Made by a program: the position numbers and the translations under genes | Assembly (NCBI GenBank): GCA_015680685.1 | Contig: MNCI01010141.1 | Location: forward strand, 92,022 to 156,021 | Length of the DNA: 64,000 bases | From: Gnetum montanum | Taxonomy: Eukaryota; Streptophyta; Gnetopsida; Gnetales; Gnetaceae | Direction: 5' to 3' | Shown here: positions 50,062 through 60,360 of the stretch, one piece after another | How the letters are laid out: the number at the start of each line of letters is the position of its first letter | How positions within the stretch are numbered: the stretch's first letter is position 1 | The notes under the pieces: generated by a model | Told to the model about the DNA's origin: nothing | Database searches by the model: none | Seen by the model: only the letters and a program-made list of their open reading frames with translations

Positions 50062-50436
50062 CCTTAGTTTTGTTGTGATTGTAGTGGGAAGCATGGACTG
50101 GAAATAGGACTCTCATCACCAAGGAGGATGCAACCATATCACTCGTGGGAGATTGTTCATGACCACTGGATCTCTTCTACCTCTCCCTCATTCTTCTGTT
50201 GCCAAGAGGGGTTGGATGTTCTTTGGATCTATTGGTGTTCTTTCCTAATTGTCATGAACATCAATTTTATACATAATTGTAATATTGTATGCTCAAGCAC
50301 TTCTGTATTTGTCTATTTTCTCTGTGTCACTCTGCATGTCATTCAAATAAGTCCACACCTACCTAATATATTTTGTAAAGAACTTGTTCCTCTTCTTCTA
50401 TACTTGAGGATGAGTTTTCATTCAGTCATGGGGGTA
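50062..50436 (+). other. Element D: noncoding tail and polypurine tract after the nested insertion
   Basis: This continues D's 3' region. 50290-50420 parallels the tail of C before its 3' LTR (AAGAACTTGTTCCTC, GATGAGTTTTCATTCAGTC). The PPT GTCATGGGGGTA lies at 50425-50436, directly before the 3' LTR. Confidence 0.8.
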
Positions 50437-51216
50437 TGATGGAGCAATTACTCTAATTATTAGAGTGGTTACTCTAATTATTAGAGTGGTTATTATAATT
50501 ATTAGAGCAGTTACTCCTGGGTTTATAAATACAGCGCCCAGGTGCATAATTGGAAGCATGCTTTTAGCAATTAAGTAGCGAAACTCTTGCAATTTGTCTA
50601 TTTGAAAGTTAAAATATTTTCCAAGTGCCTGTAGCAGGAGGTCTTAGTGTGAATAGATCTTTATTTAAGCATTGATGTACCTGAGCATACCATTGTGTTG
50701 GCAATAAAGATGAGCTCTTTGATTCATCCTTGTAGCACTTGAGATTTTTTTTCTTACACATATTTTATTTTATTTTATTATGCATTTATTTTATTTTATG
50801 CACTTTACATTTGTATTATTAGCGCAGCAATTCATTTTGATCAATTAAGCAAATCAATTAAATTACACAAGCATGACCCCTTCAAGCATACGTGTGCCAC
50901 TTGGTAGCTTAGAAAAAATTAGCGTTTGATAGCCCAATAGTATTTGCACGAAGTTCAAGATGTGTCCAGGAAGTGAGAATGGTTACTTGTGTTAGGCTAG
51001 ATTAGATTTTAATTTTTTTAGCAATTAATCGCTTTCACTTTTAATCACTCCTACTTTTATTCTTGTTCTAGGTGAGTAATTCCATAAAAGCATAAAACAA
51101 TAAAAATCATATACCTCTAGTATACTTAGTAATTACAGTCTGCGGAATTCAACCAGATTGCAGGTGAACGCTTGTGATTTGTATGGTTGGGCGTAGGGGT
51201 ACCTTCCCGTTCATCA
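50437..51216 (+). repeat. 3' LTR of element D (780 bp), with an 83-bp deletion
   Basis: It starts TGATGGAGCAATT and ends TCATCA. Relative to the 5' LTR it lacks bases equal to 38608-38690, with the motif CTC at both edges of the deletion. It has gained extra TTTATTTTAT repeats near 50760-50800. Confidence 0.92.
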
Positions 51217-51281
51217 CTAGTGATCCTAGACATCACTCTGCCCTAACCAGGTGCAATAGGATGGTGTGTTATATTCATGCC

Positions 51282-51417
51282 CCTTTGTTTCATAATCATT
51301 GATTTATTGAAGGTTGCATCAATCCAAAGACCATTTACAACCACATGTTAAGTATGTTAACACTTAATTCATGGAGGTGTCCTTGTAGGAATAAAAAGAA
51401 CATTTTTGCAGAAACAT
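51282..51417 (+). repeat. Putative LTR 3' end of old element F (right copy)
   Basis: Gap-free partner of 16249-16384. It lies 61 bases beyond D's target duplication. Similarity stops at ACAT, as expected for the outer end of a 3' LTR. The D insertion would split this LTR. Confidence 0.5.
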
Positions 51418-52620
51418 TAAGTTTTCTTTTCTAAATATTTACATGGTTGTTTACTAGTGAAGGAGATACTTAAATGTAAAAGCATAATTAATGAGACAAG
51501 TGCTTACAATGTGGTCTACATGAGGAGATACAAAACAATTGCTTTTTTCAATGTTATAAAAAAATACTTGAATTTTGGCAAGAACTTTGAATTCTTATTG
51601 GTATTTTTGTGAGGTTGAACTCAACTATGAATGATGTTATCAAGTTTTGGCCATTGATGAGGGAGAAATGGAAGAAGCGTTACATTAAAACATTACTCCC
51701 CATGTCTTCTTTATCAATGGTAGCTTGCTAGAAATGATTTTCATTTTCAAAATGCTAATATCCATCCTAGGCCAAATGCTATTCATGCCATGCATACATA
51801 ATCTTTAGCTTTTGGTAAGAATAATCTTGCTCATTTTAAATGATTAAATGAATGAGTGAATGAAATAATTTGGTTTTGGTGATGATGTTGTTGTTGGTTA
51901 CTTTTTTTTATTATTTTAATTTTTACATAGTTTGAGGGTGCAAATAGATTTAGCAAGCTTTGTATTTTATTATGTCATGCATGTTTTTTTGTTTTTGTGC
52001 AAGCTCTTCAAAGCTTTTTTGTGCCTTGACCATTATAGAATTAGGGGTTTTATGTCTTCTCAAAAATTATAAAAGAGAGAGAAAGAATAGTTGTGAATGA
52101 ATATGCTTATCGAAGAGATTGCTACAATTGAACATCAACCTAGATGATTTCAATTATCAATAAAATCTTTTTAATCATTAGAAATACCAACTTAGAGAAC
52201 CTATTCACTATAACAATTAGTTGCATTACTAGTACAACTAGCCTACACCTCAAATACAACCTTACTACCAAAAGATGTCATATGGAGTTTATCTTTTAAC
52301 CTAGAACCTCTCTAATAAATGTTGTTTTTGTATGTATTCCAACTTGTGCCTCCATTTTTTTTTGCAATTCCTCTAATAAAAATTGTTCTTGTATTGCTTT
52401 TGTAATTAATACTAAAAAATAAATTACACCACAACCCTTCAAGAAACAAGATGGCATATACATCTTATCTTTTAACTTAGAAATCTTCTAGTAACTACTA
52501 TTTTTGCATCACTTTCAATTATAATACTTTTTATATTTCGGTAATAAATATTGCTTTGGTACAACCTATTTGACTAACATTTCCTTTAAAAGTTATTCTT
52601 TGAACTTTGAGTTACCATAA
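51418..52620. other. AT-rich spacer between the retrotransposon block and the gene region
   Basis: No gene or LTR was recognised. The text is low-complexity and stop-rich in all frames. Two similar passages around 52270-52330 and 52420-52500 (ATCTTTTAACCTAGAA / ATCTTTTAACTTAGAA) suggest an old local duplication. Confidence 0.4.
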
Positions 52621-52640
52621 AACGTTTTTGTCATCCTTCT

Positions 52641-52870
52641 CATGTTGACAGCCGCCGCTGATTTCAAATCGAAAGCTTTTTGTTGAAGAAGCCGCGGCTG
52701 ATATCAAATCGAAGGAGGCAGAGCAGGCATGGCAGGATGCCATTCTCCCCTAAGCACAACTGCTCTCTTCCTGATATCACACCACTTTAGATTCTCCTTC
52801 CTCATGTTGACGGCCGCTGCTGATCTCAAATCAAAAGCTTTTCCTTGAAGAAGCCTGAGTAGGCGAGGAG
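52641..52870. repeat. Tandem duplication with 162-bp period near the TNL 3' end
   Basis: CATGTTGAC followed by GCCGC(C/T)GCTGAT and CTTGAAGAAGCC occurs from 52641 and again from 52803, with a third partial match (GCCGCGGCTGATATCAAATC) at 52692. The period is divisible by three, and on the minus strand both copies read KAFDL(R/K)SAAAVNMR. It may be a duplicated terminal exon piece. Confidence 0.75.
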
Positions 52871-53138
52871 GAATGCCATCTTGCTTGCTCAAATCGGAAA
52901 CACTTTGCTGCAATTTTCTTTTTCTTACACACACCTGCCCTCTCCTTGATATGGAAATAGAAATATGCATTTCATACAGGTTGCACACCTTTTGCAACTC
53001 ACATTCACATACATTGAACACCACACAACCGAATTTATCTGCATTTCGGAGGTACGTTAATGCATGATCATCCTCAAAGAGGCACATCCTTCGCTTCCAT
53101 GTCAAACCCATCTCTTCTCCCTGCCAGGAATAACGCAA
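52704..53138 (-). other. Open frame downstream of the TNL gene; possible alternative last exon
   Basis: A 144-codon minus-strand open stretch begins just after a good acceptor-like CCTGGCAG at about 53125-53118 (minus reading). It translates as GEEMGLTWKRRMCLFEDD, then FGCVVFNVCECELQKVCNL, and ends in the duplicated KAFDLRSAAAVN segment. TNL genes often carry a C-terminal jelly-roll (C-JID) region after the LRRs, and this could be an exon of that kind joined to a donor inside the previous exon. No transcript evidence is available and the frame could be chance. The function is unknown. Confidence 0.35.
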
Positions 53139-53160
53139 ATCAAGGTCAATGTAACAACTA

Positions 53161-56100
53161 CTAATAGAACATGATTATATAATAAAACACTTCCATTTTT
53201 GAATGATAATAAAACAAATATGTTTGCTCAGTGTTCACCATGATACAAGTGTTACAGTGACGGTAGATTTTTGTTATTTTGCAGTTGGCAATGTCCAGGG
53301 CCGAGAATTGGAAGAGATTTAGCTGAGAAGGTAGTTCACTCCATGCCCGAGATAGTAAGCGTTGGCGTTGGACTTCTGAATAAAACGCTGTGTACACCTC
53401 TGCCGCAAAAATATAATTATTTCTTCGCTGGTGCTCTTCCATAGGAATCCAAATCACCCATCCTCCCTCTAAAAACGCTCCGTACTGAGGATAGCGACTT
53501 TCCTTATGTTCTAGCATTCTTATGAATCCAGTTTGTGTTTTGTTACTTGATTCGAAGTTCCAGACAAATATACCAAAATGGATTGCTTCCCCGAAATTGA
53601 ATTGCTCAAACTTATGGTAGGCCTCTACGAGATTCCACTTCACGATAAAAGGAAAACGAGAAAAAGGCGGGGGAATATTATCTGAAAAATCATCGGCATA
53701 AGCTCTGCTGATAAAACAGACTATGAACATATGTAAATCTCCTTCAACGGCGTCAGGTAAGCGCGGAACTAATTCTCCTGGTTCAAAGGCTTGGGCACCG
53801 ACCGTCGGAACCTTGTAGCCTTGGAGAAGACGTTTGAACTGGAAAATTCTGAATGAGCGTTTTTCGTCTTCCCTCTTTGCCCAGATATCCCGCAACCTTC
53901 GATGCACCATTTCAAACAAAAGTGGACTCGCCTTTGAATTCAATGCTTGCTCGGAATCAAAATTCTCCTCCAAATGTTCCAACTTGCGCATCCAGGCTGC
54001 TGCTAAGTTCTGCAATAATCCAAGAGCAGTGAAGTATACGCTACACAGCAAAAGACAGAATAGGAGCTATAAAGGAACGACTGTTCGGAAAGTTATAATT
54101 ACCTCAAAATTGATGTCATATCTTTTGAGAAACTCATCGTTGAGCGAGAGGGATAATATCTCAACAAACTTATGTGGTTGACCAAGAAGGGTATCAGGAA
54201 ATGGCAGCTGCTCACAGCCCTCTATGATGAGCCTTGTCGAATAGTTAGCGCCGCTGGCATAGGTTTGCATGTGTCTGAGGTTCGGGCACCCACGAATTGC
54301 AATATCGCTGAGATGCCCCACAATGCTCCTGAGATTGACGCAACCTCTAACATGAAGACGCACAAGGTGCAGCATGGCCTCCAAGTGGATAGCTTCCACC
54401 ATCCAACAATCCTCCACTCTCAGGTGTTTCAGCTTAGATAGATTTCCCAGGGTAGATGGCAATCTTTTCAAAGCAAAGCAATGTTGAATTCTCAAATCCT
54501 CCAACTCATGTAACTTGCAAATGGTGGTGGGAAGCTCCTGTAAATTCCAGCAACAACTCACCCACAGCATCTTCAAATGTGAAAGGTTTCCTATAGATGC
54601 AGGCAGCTCTTGGAGACTCGGGCACTCTGAAAGGGATAAAAATTCAAGACCCGAAAGGCTGCCTATGGATTGTGGCAGTTGCTGTAGATTCCAGCACGTG
54701 TGCAGTCCTAATTCAGAGAGACTTGATAGATGGCCCATGGATTGTGGCAGTTGCGGTAGATTCATGCAGTTGTCCAGTTCCAATTCAGAGAGACTCGATA
54801 GATGGTCCATGAATTGTGGCAATTGAGGGAATGGAAGGTCTCTTAATGAAAGACGACGCAATTCACCTAGATTTTTCATATTCTTCACCGACTCTTCCAC
54901 TCCACAAAGAAACGGGGAAGGCAAATTGACAGCGCTGAAGCCACTGATGTTACGCACATCCAGATATTGCAGGCGGTTTTGTTGAGTCAGTTGGCAAGGA
55001 AATTTTGGTACTTTGCAGCCCCAAATACTTACTTTCTGAAGAGAAGTGATGTATTCAAAACAAGAGTCTGTAATCTCCAAATTCTGGCATCCATCCAAAT
55101 GTAGAAACTTGATTTGCCGCAAGTGTCTAAAAGACGTTGGCAAGGATTTGAGTTTGCTGCAAGACATCACCCAGAAGGTGCTAAGGTTTTGAAGATCACC
55201 AAGGTTCTCTGGGAGCTGCTCCAAAGCACGGCACTCAGAGAGTTCCAACTTCTGTAATTGCAGCAGGCGTCCAGATGATGATGGCATTAACTTTATTTTG
55301 GAACAGGATTGAACCAATAACTCACGTAAGTTGGTCAAATCTCCCAGGGTTTCCGGAAGTGCATTTAAATTCGTGCAGCTAAAAATTAGCAAATGCTTCA
55401 GTCCTTTCAACAGGCCTATGCAATCTGGAATGGCTTTAAGAGATGGGCAGTCACCAAATTGTAAGCGAGACAGTTGCCTGAACTTTGTGGTGAATTCTGG
55501 AAGCCTTTGTAGCCCTTGGCATCTAAGGGTAAGTTGCCGCAGGTTTACTGGGTCCTCCTTTCCAAAGAAAAGTATTACATTTTGCTAAGGATGAGGTATC
55601 TGAATTTCTAACTTTGGACAAATACTTGGTAAGAGCCTCACCTTTGGAGAACGTTCCCATAAGTGGTTCACCCTTCCGCCCGACAAGTGCAGGACACGCA
55701 GACGCTTCAAGCATAACGTCCTTGGTATGCTTTCAAATGGAAAATTCTCCCATTTAAGCCATAACAGTCTCTTGGACAAACTAGAAAGATCACCTTCATA
55801 ATAAAACACAACAAAACAATCAAAGATCATGAACTGCTCCGCCTCATTCAAATCATAGCCATGAAATATTTGTATGCGAAGTTTTAGCAATTACAAAACA
55901 TTCTTATTACCCTATAAAATTTAAAAATTGAAGGGCAAATACCTTCAATGCAATAACCATCAAGAATCAAAAATTCCAAAGAAGACATTTTAGAGAATGC
56001 ATCAGCAGACCATGCACATGATTCACCATTTTCATCTTCATCTAACACTGCAGAGCCTTTCCAGATTAAGCTTAATGCCTCCACCTTATCTGTTCCCTGG

Positions 56101-58098
56101 ATTTCATATTGACTTTGTTCATTGGTCAAAAAAATCACTTAAAATGAAATCTAAATAAATAACCACAAAAGAATTATACCTTGTCATCAGATAATACTTC
56201 TCTTACATCAGAAGGATGCCACAAGCGGCTACGACAAGAGGGGCAAGAACTCTCATCTCCATTAATTGTCCTTCCCAGATCCACAAGCAAATCATGCATC
56301 CAAAGAAATCCATTTCTTTTTTCAATCAAGAGTTTACTTTCTAAGTTATTGAGAGCAATTGAAACTCGAGCATCGTCCTCGTCCTCCTTACCCCGAAGTT
56401 TTCTTAACAAGTCAACCTTTTCCCCACGTAGAAAAATGGCTACATCCAAGAACAAACGTTTCTCCAGCTCTGTATTCAGGTTATCATAGCTAAATCTTAA
56501 TATCTTCTTTAGATCATGGGGCAATGAATATTCTATCATAATCCAGAAGGTTTTCCAGAATGCAAGATCTCTTCCATAAACATGTTTCCCAAATAAAGCT
56601 AATGCCAAAGGAATTCCATCACATTTCTTGACAATGTTTTCTGTCAACTTATCAAATCGGCTACCCATGAACTCTATTCCTCCAAATGCATAATGACAAA
56701 ACATATCCTTGGATTCCTGAAATTTCAACTCGGATAGTTGTAGCAAAATCAAATTTTTACAGTACTTGGCAATCTTAGGATCGTGCTTTAAAACTCCACT
56801 CTCTCTGGCAGTTACAATAATAGTGCTGGTAGCACGAAGAGTAACATCATCTTCAATGAATACAGTACTCAGACAATTATCTGAATTGATATTATCCAGC
56901 ACTACTAAAATATCTGCATTTTGCAACCTTGTTTTTAGAAGTTTCTTTGCATCAGTTTTACTACAACTTGAATCATAGTTGAAGAGCTTATTAATAAGCT
57001 CCTTGTGGACTGCATTTGTGCCATTCCTTTCTACAAGTCCATTAACATCTTCAATAAAACAATATCTCTCAAATTGACAGCATATCTGATTATAAAGGAG
57101 TTTTGCAAAAGTGGTTTTGCCAATGCCACCAATACCACTTATTTCAACTGATGTAACAGAAAAGTTCTTCTCACGCCGCTTCATTATATCATCCTTGATG
57201 TTACTTAGTTTGCTGTGTATTCCAATTACGTTTTCAGGTGTAGAAACCAACCCAACATCAAGTTCTTGACATACTTTTTGAACAATGGTCAAACAGAGTT
57301 CCCTGTTAACAGCATCCAAGAGAAAAGTTTGTTTTATAAAACAAATGAAACTACTTTAAATGTCAAAATCTATATATATATATGAGTGAACAGATGGAGT
57401 TTACTGAGCAGACCTATTATATTAATTCTTAGAAAAAATTTATACCATCAAGACAGTCCTAAAGAAACCTAGGTTAGTAACTTAGTCTGAGAATTTATTT
57501 CCTAGGTAAATTATAGCCATGAATGTTTAAACTTACAATGACAACCAAAAACTTACCCTTTTCCCTCGTAGCCAGTAATATCTGAAATCTTTCTTAGAGA
57601 ATTTCTCCATTGCTGAACAACATTGCTGGAATGCCTCTGTGTCTGCTTTTCAATGCCCTGACCTATGGCACCTTTTAAATATCGAACATCCGCAGGCGTG
57701 ACATCGTAGAAAACAGGAATTAGCACAGATTCACCCATCTCGTATTTGTGCATCATCATCTCCAATTCTTTGAGGCACCACACAGATTCTGTGTATCCAC
57801 TGGAAAGTATACAGATGTGCACTCTAGAACATTCAATGGCTTCCTTGATGGCCTTTGGAAAACCTTCACCTACTTGCAACTCTTCTTTATCTAGAAACAC
57901 CTTCACACCTTTGACCTGAAGCAGATCATACATATGATAAGCCAAAGTCTGCTTTGTATCAGGGCCTCTGTGACTAACGAATACATCGAAATGTTTGATG
58001 TTGTTGCCCTTGCAACAACTTGTTGATGACCCCTCAAAATCTAGATTCAGCATCTCTGAGAAACACCCTGAAGAAGACGAAGACTCTGTATAGGGCAT
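53161..58098 (-). CDS. TIR-NBS-LRR (TNL) disease-resistance-type protein, six exons
   Basis: Exons (minus): 58098-57557, 57302-56180, 56096-55943, 55793-55642, 55584-54103, 54009-53161. All have GT-AG borders and phases agree, giving 1,433 residues with no stop. TIR spans about residues 35-178 (FDVFVSHRGPDTK; WCLKELE with the catalytic-type Glu at 111). NB-ARC: P-loop GIGGIGKTT 237-245, kinase-2 ILVVLDN 312-318, TIIVTARE 341-348, DGIPLAL 409-415, MHD 516-518. LRRs cover about 590-1130, many of the L..LP..IG.LS.L type. The last 280 residues are an extra exon without a firm family match. TNLs sense pathogen effectors in the cytosol or nucleus; the NB domain switches and the TIR acts as an NADase. 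The first ATG in frame (58098) was chosen; an upstream open extension starts only with GTG. Intron 4 is just 57 nt. Confidence 0.85.
54658..54833 (-). repeat. Recently duplicated LRR units, 72-bp period
   Basis: Within TNL exon 5 the plus-strand text ATGGATTGTGGCAGTTG starts at 54665 and 54737, with a variant (ATGAATTGTGGCAATTG) at 54809. Each step of 72 bp is one 24-residue LRR (LPQSMGHLSSLSELGL and neighbours). This is local expansion of the ligand-binding repeat array, not a CRISPR or satellite. Confidence 0.85.
57360..57384. repeat. TA microsatellite in TNL intron 1
   Basis: A short TATATATATATATA run lies at about 57371-57383, inside the 245-bp intron between the TIR and NB exons. Confidence 0.8.
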
Positions 58099-58212
58099 TT
58101 TAGTTGCCAAGAATTCAATCTCTGGCTTTGCTTCTGTCCAGCAGTTTTTTAAACTTTTTCCCTTTACCAAAAGAATACTCCTAGAGAAAATAGAAAAAAG
58201 TATCCTAAACAC

Positions 58213-58650
58213 AATTCTTAAACAAGGATTTGTTTCCAGTAATTGCAGAAGCCACTACCTCTGAACAAGCTATATCATTTCAAGGATCTGCAAAAGAAAT
58301 TAAAGTCTTTTCAATAAAAATTGGAAATGAGAAATGCTTAATTGCATCCTGATCTATAGGAAAAAATATGTTTTTTAATTACAAGAAAGGCTTTGATACC
58401 TTAACTGCAATTATATCCGAAAGAGTTAAAACAATTAAGCACCATACAATTATATTGGGGAGTGCACAGGTAAGCTTGTTTGAAGTTTGTAATTACATTG
58501 AACACTACAAGTTCCATGTTGACTGATATTTTTGTCATGCTTAAATCAAGGAAAAGTTATCCTCAGGACTTTTCTTTTGTTAAATTGCAGGCTTCCTCTC
58601 ATGGGTACTCACAGGTTCAAGCAGTATCTTCTCTCAGTTGCATTTCTGTG
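58213..58650. other. Spacer between TNL start and GT47 relic
   Basis: This holds the presumed 5' region of the minus-strand TNL gene. No clear TATA or other promoter motif could be assigned. The open frame at 58480-58698 (plus) overlaps the GT47 relic and is not supported as a gene. Confidence 0.4.
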
Positions 58651-59110
58651 TTGAAATGTCTACATTTAAATCTGGTTTCACTGTTTCAAGGTTTCTAAGA
58701 TAGTACACAGATGAAGTTAATGCAAAGCATCCTTACTGGAACCAAACCTTGGGTACTAATCATTTCAATGTTTCCTGGGGTAAGATTCAGATAGGTTCAA
58801 ACAGAAATCTTGTCAAACTAAAGAAAAATGTGATGCATATTTCCTGTCAAACTGGTCCTGATTTTGAAAACTCTCCTTTTTTTTGTTTTTCAAATAAGGA
58901 CATAGCCAATATCCCTGCTGGTTTTGGGAGCTGTATCTTAGCTCGCATATTCTGTGAGCATGGTTTTCAAATAAGGACATACCCAATATCCCTGCTGTTT
59001 TGGGAGCTGTATCGTAGCTTGCAGATTCTGTGAGCATGCTTGCAGAACTTAAGCAGTGGAAAATTGAGCCTGATTTCAGACTAGATTACAATGCCCCTGA
59101 TTCACCACTG
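58651..59110 (+). pseudogene. GT47 exostosin-family glycosyltransferase, short broken copy
   Basis: It reads VSRFLRXYTDEVNAKHPYWNQTLGTNHFNVSWGKI, SNRNLVKLKKNVMHISCQ and PDFENSPF, then KDIANIPAGFGSC. These match the intact stretch of the second copy at 63200-63450 (VSRFLRQYVDEIKAEYPYWNQTLGADHFYVSCSGI). A stop replaces Gln in FLRQY, and a 77-bp tandem duplication (58891-58967 repeated from 58968) and frame changes follow. Exostosin-type GT47 enzymes add sugars to wall polysaccharides in the Golgi. Only the middle of the domain is present. Confidence 0.8.
58891..59040 (+). repeat. 77-bp tandem duplication inside the GT47 relic
   Basis: CAAATAAGGACATAGCCAAT at 58891 recurs as CAAATAAGGACATACCCAAT at 58968, and both units end CTGTGAGCATG. 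The period is not a multiple of three, so it breaks the reading frame. Confidence 0.9.
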
Positions 59111-60360
59111 GATCATTCAAGAGGTAAGACCCATTTCCTGCAACACATCTTCAAAATGCTTATATGGAATCTTAACAAGTGCTCAACTATCTCTGTAGCT
59201 TAAAGGTGTGTTTGAGTTGCCTAAATCTGTCATTGCCAGTATCCAGAGATGCTGAGTCTGCAGATGATGAATCTGGAAAGATTACACCTCCTACGTATAA
59301 ATTTATGAGATTCAAAATCCAATAAGCCGATCCAAACAATTTTCTTAATCTGATATACTAAATCTCCAAATGTTGAATCTAAAAATTCAAGCAACCAAAC
59401 AGTTGCTAAATTTCTTCAGCTTGCACTGTTTTAAAAATGGGCAATAAATTAATTATAATATTGGTTAAAACCAACCATCTTGAATTCCCTACCCTGCACA
59501 TTTTCAGAAAGGGATCCTCTGAAAGCAATTAGTTTTGTGCCTACAGTTGATAGGTAGGATTAGAAAGAGCTTGGATAGATAAATTGCCAATTGTATTTTT
59601 TAGTGAACTGGATTTCTAGCGAGACCAGACCTTCCAAAGATCTTTCCAAAAATGTTTGCAATAATAATCTAAATAATCAAACTGATCCTGAGAACATTTC
59701 CTAACAAAATTTAATTTTAACAATTCTATTGCAGAAATTGTTTCAATATGAGTAGAAACAATTGAAGATGAGCCATTTCTGTTTCTTAGTTTTATTGCAT
59801 CTAGCCTTAAGTCATGGGTAACGAGTTACTCTACCCAGCTACTGCTATATTGACATTGTACTGAGCTGCCTGACAGCAAAGAGTCAAGGTTATAAAATCT
59901 AATACATCATACTGCCATGGATGCTTCACTTTAAAATGTCAAGTTGATTCTTATTTTAAAATTTGTCATACCATTTCATACCTATATTAAAGATTTTTCT
60001 ACTCTGATAACTATTCTATTTCATACCTATATTAAAGATTTTTTTACTCTGATAACTATTCTCTTACAAATTAGAACTTGCCAGTACTGTAAAGTTATTG
60101 CAGCATTCATAGTATTTATCAGTTACTACACGTTTTGCAGTTAGTTTCACATTGCACTGTAAAAAAATCCAATAGCAGTGACTCCTTAAGCTAAAAATAT
60201 CCATAACACTTTAAAATCATAACCCAAAAAAAATCCCATAGCAGTGACTCCTTAAGGTAATAATATCCATAACACTTTAAATCATAACTGAAAAACCATA
60301 CAACTGCAGGATATTTGGATAGAATTAGTGAGATTTTGAAGACGAGTTGCAGGATACCCA
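59111..60360. other. Spacer with short tandem duplications, no gene seen
   Basis: AT-rich sequence. It holds two tandem pairs: a 45-bp period at 59974-60063 (TTTCATACCTATATTAAAG in both units) and a 66-bp period at 60161-60292 (AGCAGTGACTCCTTAAG in both units). The open frame at 59944-60144 lies over the first pair and is not a gene. Confidence 0.6.

Larger units (their letters stand above)
37972..51216 (+). mobile_element. Element D: Athila-like element lacking RT and RNase H, host of nested element E
   Basis: The LTRs are at 37972-38789 and 50437-51216. The target-site duplication CTAGT is perfect (37967-37971 and 51217-51221). The inside has a PBS, gag, protease, integrase C-terminal half, a noncoding tail and a PPT. 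Between protease and integrase the RT and RNase H are missing. Element E (44710-50056) with its own TSD sits in the noncoding tail, so D is older than E. Confidence 0.93.

Noticed and set aside
54515-54826. Plus-strand open frames with Cys-rich repeats (RLPMDCGSCCRF type)
   Set aside because: They are the antisense reading of the LRR exon of the TNL gene. The periodicity comes from the 72-bp LRR codon repeats, so it is neither a separate peptide gene nor a CRISPR array.
56181-56978. Plus-strand open frames over the NB-ARC exon
   Set aside because: They are antisense to the exon that carries P-loop, kinase-2, GLPL and MHD motifs on the minus strand.
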